DNA of 8,526 nt from Candidatus Binatia bacterium (GTDB lineage: Bacteria; Desulfobacterota_B; Binatia; UBA9968), in NCBI GenBank assembly GCA_025922795.1, contig JAICHC010000084.1:1-8526 (forward strand). The letters are read 5' to 3'. How positions within the stretch are numbered: position 1 is the first letter of the stretch; each line of letters starts with the position of its first letter. The translations under genes and the position numbers were made by a program. This document shows positions 5,855 through 8,526 of this stretch, piece after piece. The notes under the pieces are model-generated. The model had not been told where the DNA came from. It made no database searches and saw only the letters and a program-made list of their open reading frames with translations.

Positions 5855-5876
5855 GGCCGGCTATCAAGCGCCGGTT
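5855..5876 (+). terminator. Weak hairpin after binding protein 2
   Basis: CCGGC (5857-5861) and GCCGG (5870-5874) form a 5-bp stem, extendable by two G-T pairs, around an 8-base loop, and TTT follows. It lies about 10 bases past the TAA of binding protein 2. The stem is short and the T-run minimal, so this is at best a weak intrinsic terminator. The rest of 5845-6045 shows no gene or other structure that I can support. Confidence 0.15.
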
Positions 5877-6045
5877 TCGCGACGGCCGCTGGAGCACTAC
5901 GCCCTGCGTATTTCCGGCTGTAGACACTATTACCGCGACGGGGCTTGCTGGTCTCAGGCCCGGTCCTCTACAGTGTTTCAACATTTAGTCGAAGCGCCGC
6001 AGGCCAGTGCTGGACAGCCCGATTCGCGCTGCTGTTTACCTTCGC

Positions 6046-6074
6046 TTGACGCTTTTGGACCCAACCGTTATTGT
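6046..6074 (+). promoter_or_regulatory. Candidate sigma-70-type promoter for M24 protein B
   Basis: TTGACG (6046-6051) and TATTGT (6069-6074) are spaced by exactly 17 bases and match the -35 and -10 consensus at five and four of six positions. Transcription would begin near 6081, only about nine bases before the ATG at 6090. No Shine-Dalgarno sequence is visible before that ATG, which fits a very short-leader or near-leaderless message. Prediction by consensus only. Confidence 0.35.
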
Positions 6075-6089
6075 CACGGCTTACCAACC

Positions 6090-7202
6090 ATGGATCGGCA
6101 AATCATCTCGCGCCTGACTCAGCGCATCGCCGCTGAAAAGCTCGATGCCATCGTCGCCGTCTCGCCGGAAAATGTTGCTTATGTCTCGGGTTTTGTCGTG
6201 CCGTCGCAGTCGCTCATGCGCTGGCGCCATGCTGCCGTGATTGTCACGGCTGACAAGCGGATTTCGATGATCGCCATCGATATGGAAGCGACCACGGTAA
6301 AGGCGCACGCAGGGATCGGCGATTTGAAAATTTATCGCGAGTTCAGCGATGATCCGATGGACAAGCTGGCTGACTCGCTGAAGGACTTGAAGCTCGACGG
6401 TGGCAAAGTTGGGATCGAGTTGGAGTTTCTTCCGGCAAGAGATTTTGCCAGGCTGCAAGAAAATCTTCCGACCGTTCACTGGGTCGCCGCCGATGCGATT
6501 TTCAATAAAGCGCGGCAGATCAAGACGGCTAACGAATTGGCGTTGCTACGCTCACTCAGCAAGCTCACAGACAAGGCGATCGGCGACGCGCTCAGGTCGG
6601 CAAAGATAGGGATGACCGAGATGGAGCTAGCGGGAGTCTTGCTGACGTCGCTCTTCGGCGGGGGTGCCGAGAGCTATAAGCTGATGATCATCGCCAGTGG
6701 CGAGCGCAGCCAGTTTCCCAATGTCGGGCCAACCGACCGGAAGCTGCAAAAGGGCGACATTATTCGGATGGAAATTTTCGGCCAGAAAAGCGGCTATCTC
6801 AGTGGCGTTTGCCGCACAGCGGTGCTGGGCGACGCGACGCCGGAGCAGTACAAGATCTGGGCGAACTTGATCGAGTGTAAGTATCTCGTCATGGATTTGA
6901 TTAGGCCAGGCGTGAGCTGTCCGGACATTTACCGAAAATTCCTCGCGAAATTTGGTCAACTCGGTTTCGAGCCGATCAGTTTCGTCGCGCATGGCATCGG
7001 TCTTCACCTGCACGAAGAACCGTATATGGGCCGCTACGGAAACGAGATCGTCGAGGCGGGCATGGTCGGCGCCTTCGAGCCGCTGGTCTATATTCCCGGC
7101 CGCTTCGGCATGCAAAACAAGGACATGTTTTGCGTGACGGAGAAAGGTTGCGAGTTGCTTTCCGATATTACGCCCACGGACACGCTTTTGAGAGTTGGCT
7201 GA
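6090..7202 (+). CDS. M24 (Xaa-Pro peptidase/creatinase fold) protein B lacking both Asp metal ligands
   Basis: From the ATG at 6090 the product has 370 residues, normal for the aminopeptidase P/prolidase/creatinase group. The N-terminal domain carries the typical LDAIVAVSPENVAYVSGF (18-35). The C-terminal pita-bread domain has KGDIIRMEIFGQKSGYLSG (221-239), VAHGIGLHLHEEP (299-311), GAFEPLVY (327-334) and VTEKG (349-353). H301, E330 and E351 are retained, but the two canonical aspartates are E228 and G239. Retaining His and both Glu while losing the Asp pair resembles metal-independent relatives such as creatinase more than true aminopeptidases. The frame is open upstream to a GTG at 5973, but those 39 residues do not look like family sequence, and a candidate promoter lies within them. 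The stop is one base from the ATG of the next gene, implying co-transcription. Cytoplasmic; substrate unknown, possibly a modified amino acid. Confidence 0.85.
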   Translation: MDRQIISRLTQRIAAEKLDAIVAVSPENVAYVSGFVVPSQSLMRWRHAAVIVTADKRISMIAIDMEATTVKAHAGIGDLKIYREFSDDPMDKLADSLKDLKLDGGKVGIELEFLPARDFARLQENLPTVHWVAADAIFNKARQIKTANELALLRSLSKLTDKAIGDALRSAKIGMTEMELAGVLLTSLFGGGAESYKLMIIASGERSQFPNVGPTDRKLQKGDIIRMEIFGQKSGYLSGVCRTAVLGDATPEQYKIWANLIECKYLVMDLIRPGVSCPDIYRKFLAKFGQLGFEPISFVAHGIGLHLHEEPYMGRYGNEIVEAGMVGAFEPLVYIPGRFGMQNKDMFCVTEKGCELLSDITPTDTLLRVG

Positions 7203-7203
7203 G

Positions 7204-8358
7204 ATGAAAATCACCAAAATCGAAACCATTCCGATTCGCCTGCCGACGCGGCGCGTGCATCGATGGGCGAGTCTCACGACGCCGATCGGCGTTTACGTCA
7301 TCATCAAGCTCTACACCGATCAAGGTTTGATCGGTGTCGGTGAAGCCCCGGTCTTGAAAGACTGGGGCGGCGATCACGGGAGATATTTCGGGGAGACGCC
7401 GCAGACGACGGTTCATACCATCAACGATATTCTGGCTCCCGCTTTGTCGGGCCAGGACCCGAGCCGGTTCGGAGCCATTCACGCGGTGATGGACAAAGCC
7501 GTGTAAGGCTACCCGTATTGCAAAGCGGCGATCGATGCGGCGATTTACGATGTCGTCGGCAAGGCGCTGAAGGTTCCTGCCTATCAGTTGCTCGGTGGTT
7601 TGTTTCGTGAACGCATTCCAATTGCCCATAGTCTAGGCTTGATGGATATCGAAAGGGCTGTCGAGGAAGCGGTTGAAGCCAAATCGGAAGGCGTCAAGAC
7701 GATCAAGCTGAAATGCGGGATCGATCACAAACGCGACGTCGAGCTGGCGAAACGGGTCCGCGAAGCCATCGGCCCGGACTTGCACATCTGCGTCGATGCC
7801 AATCAAGGTTACCCGACAGCCAAACTCGCGGTAAAAATTACCCGGGCGATGGAAGAGTACGATCTTCTTTATATGGAGCAGCCGGTGGAAGGGCTTGATC
7901 AGATGGCGGAGGTGACGCGGCGAGTCGATACGCCCATCATGGCGGACGAGAGTGCCTGGACGCCGCAGGATGTGATCGAAATTGTCCAAAAGAAAGCCGC
8001 GGATATGATTTCGATCTACACGACCAAACCCGGCGGCATGTTCAAGGCGAAGGAAGTCGCGGCGATCGCCGAAGCCGCAGGGCTAAAGTGCAACGTCAAC
8101 GGTTCCGTTGAAACCGGCGTCGGGAATGCGGCGAATATTCATCGTGCCGCATCAACCGGTGTCGTAACCTACGGATGCGTTGTGCCGGTTTCGACACCGG
8201 CGGGGAAAGGCAAGGGCGGTATCGCCGGGATCTACTATCAGGATGATATTATCAAGGAGCCTTTCCCGTACGCGGACGGTGACGTTATTGTTTCCTCAAG
8301 GCCGGGGCTCGGTATCGAGTTGGATGAAGACAAGGTTCAGCACTACCGCATCGCGTAA
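7204..8358 (+). pseudogene. Mandelate racemase/muconate-lactonizing-type enolase-superfamily gene with one in-frame TAA
   Basis: The reading frame from ATG 7204 to TAA 8356-8358 spans 385 codons, normal for the family, but codon 101 is TAA (7504-7506). Both sides are clearly one gene in one frame: the N-terminal cap domain (MKITKIETIPIRLPTRRVHR to about residue 115) and the barrel. The catalytic set of the MLE subgroup is complete: K168 and K170 (TIKLK), D198 (VDANQG), E225 (MEQP), D248 (MADES) and K275 (TTKPGG). TAA is one base from AAA, CAA, GAA, TAC or TAT, so a single substitution explains it. The stop falls near the end of the cap domain, before the barrel. No frameshift or second lesion is visible, so the break is recent, a sequencing error, or bypassed. 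An internal ATG at 7642 lacks a good ribosome-binding site. Reaction could be epimerisation, cycloisomerisation or dehydration. Confidence 0.85.
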
Positions 8359-8396
8359 CCACCCATAAGCACCCGCGCCGTCCCCTACAAATTTCC

Positions 8397-8526
8397 ATGG
8401 CCATTCAGAAGATCGCTGTACTGGGTGCAGGCAACGGCGGATGCGCCGCCGCCGCCGATCTGACCTTGCGCGGTCATGAAGTCCGGCTGTTCTCGAGATC
8501 GGAAAGCACCATCGCCAGGCTCGCCC
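8397..8526 (+). CDS. NAD(P)-binding octopine/nopaline dehydrogenase-like protein, N-terminal part (runs off right edge)
   Basis: ATG at 8397 opens a frame of 43 complete codons to the window end. The start is a classical Rossmann beta-alpha-beta unit: QKIAVLGAGNGGCAAAADL (4-22) with the dinucleotide-binding GxGNGG, then GHEVRLFSRS (26-35) ending the second strand. GAGNGG plus an Ala-rich helix and 'GH.V.L..R' is typical of the octopine/nopaline dehydrogenase family, which interconverts opines with an amino acid and a keto acid. Ketopantoate reductase, glycerol-3-phosphate dehydrogenase and 6PGDH-like proteins begin similarly and cannot be excluded from 43 residues. The gene lies 38 bases after the racemase-like gene. 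No clear Shine-Dalgarno sequence precedes the ATG. Confidence 0.7.
   Translation, partial: MAIQKIAVLGAGNGGCAAAADLTLRGHEVRLFSRSESTIARLA

Noticed and set aside
5973..6089. 39-codon extension of M24-B from a GTG start
   Set aside because: The residues do not resemble the family N-terminus and no ribosome-binding site precedes the GTG; ATG 6090 begins where homologues begin.
7504..7506. Selenocysteine, pyrrolysine or code reassignment at the TAA
   Set aside because: Those recodings use TGA or TAG, and TAA ends several other genes in this window normally.

Overview
The window reads like a chromosomal stretch from an uncultivated, moderately GC-rich soil, sediment or groundwater bacterium. Scattered solute-binding proteins, amidohydrolases, UbiD-type genes, M24 proteins and enolase-superfamily enzymes, plus dispersed REP-like palindromes, recall metagenome-assembled Rokubacteria, Tectomicrobia or Binatia-like lineages. 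That placement is an impression from gene content, not a search result. No rRNA, tRNA, CRISPR array, transposase or phage gene was seen.

Layout. Positions 1-463 (minus strand) hold the N-terminal 154 residues of a TenA/PqqC-like protein that runs off the left edge. Positions 464-1000 contain no intact gene but a graveyard of three plus-strand remnants: an unidentified C-terminal fragment (511-633), a UbiD N-terminus (630-764) and a tiny frame joining a signal peptide to what looks like a substrate-binding-protein tail (832-942). From 1001 to the right edge every gene is on the plus strand: an amidohydrolase (1001-2116), NMT1/THI5-like binding protein 1 (2189-3181), a repeat-filled spacer (3182-3521), M24 protein A (3522-4775), NMT1/THI5-like binding protein 2 (4867-5844), M24 protein B (6090-7202), a mandelate racemase/muconate-lactonizing-type gene with one in-frame TAA (7204-8358), and the first 43 codons of an octopine/nopaline-dehydrogenase-like protein (8397-end).

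How the genes may work together. Two exported binding proteins alternate with two M24 'pita-bread' proteins and sit beside an amidohydrolase, an enolase-superfamily enzyme and an opine-dehydrogenase-like enzyme. This suggests uptake and breakdown of small modified amino acids, opines or other small organic acids or amides, but the substrate cannot be read from sequence. No ABC permease or ATPase is present, so the binding proteins must use transport partners encoded elsewhere. Both M24 proteins have lost canonical metal ligands, A nearly all of them and B both aspartates, so neither should be assumed to be an ordinary metallo-aminopeptidase.

The main oddities are the broken racemase-like gene, the two atypical M24 proteins, the debris field at 511-942, the palindromic repeat cluster at 3242-3440, and 8-bp tandem repeats in front of two gene starts.
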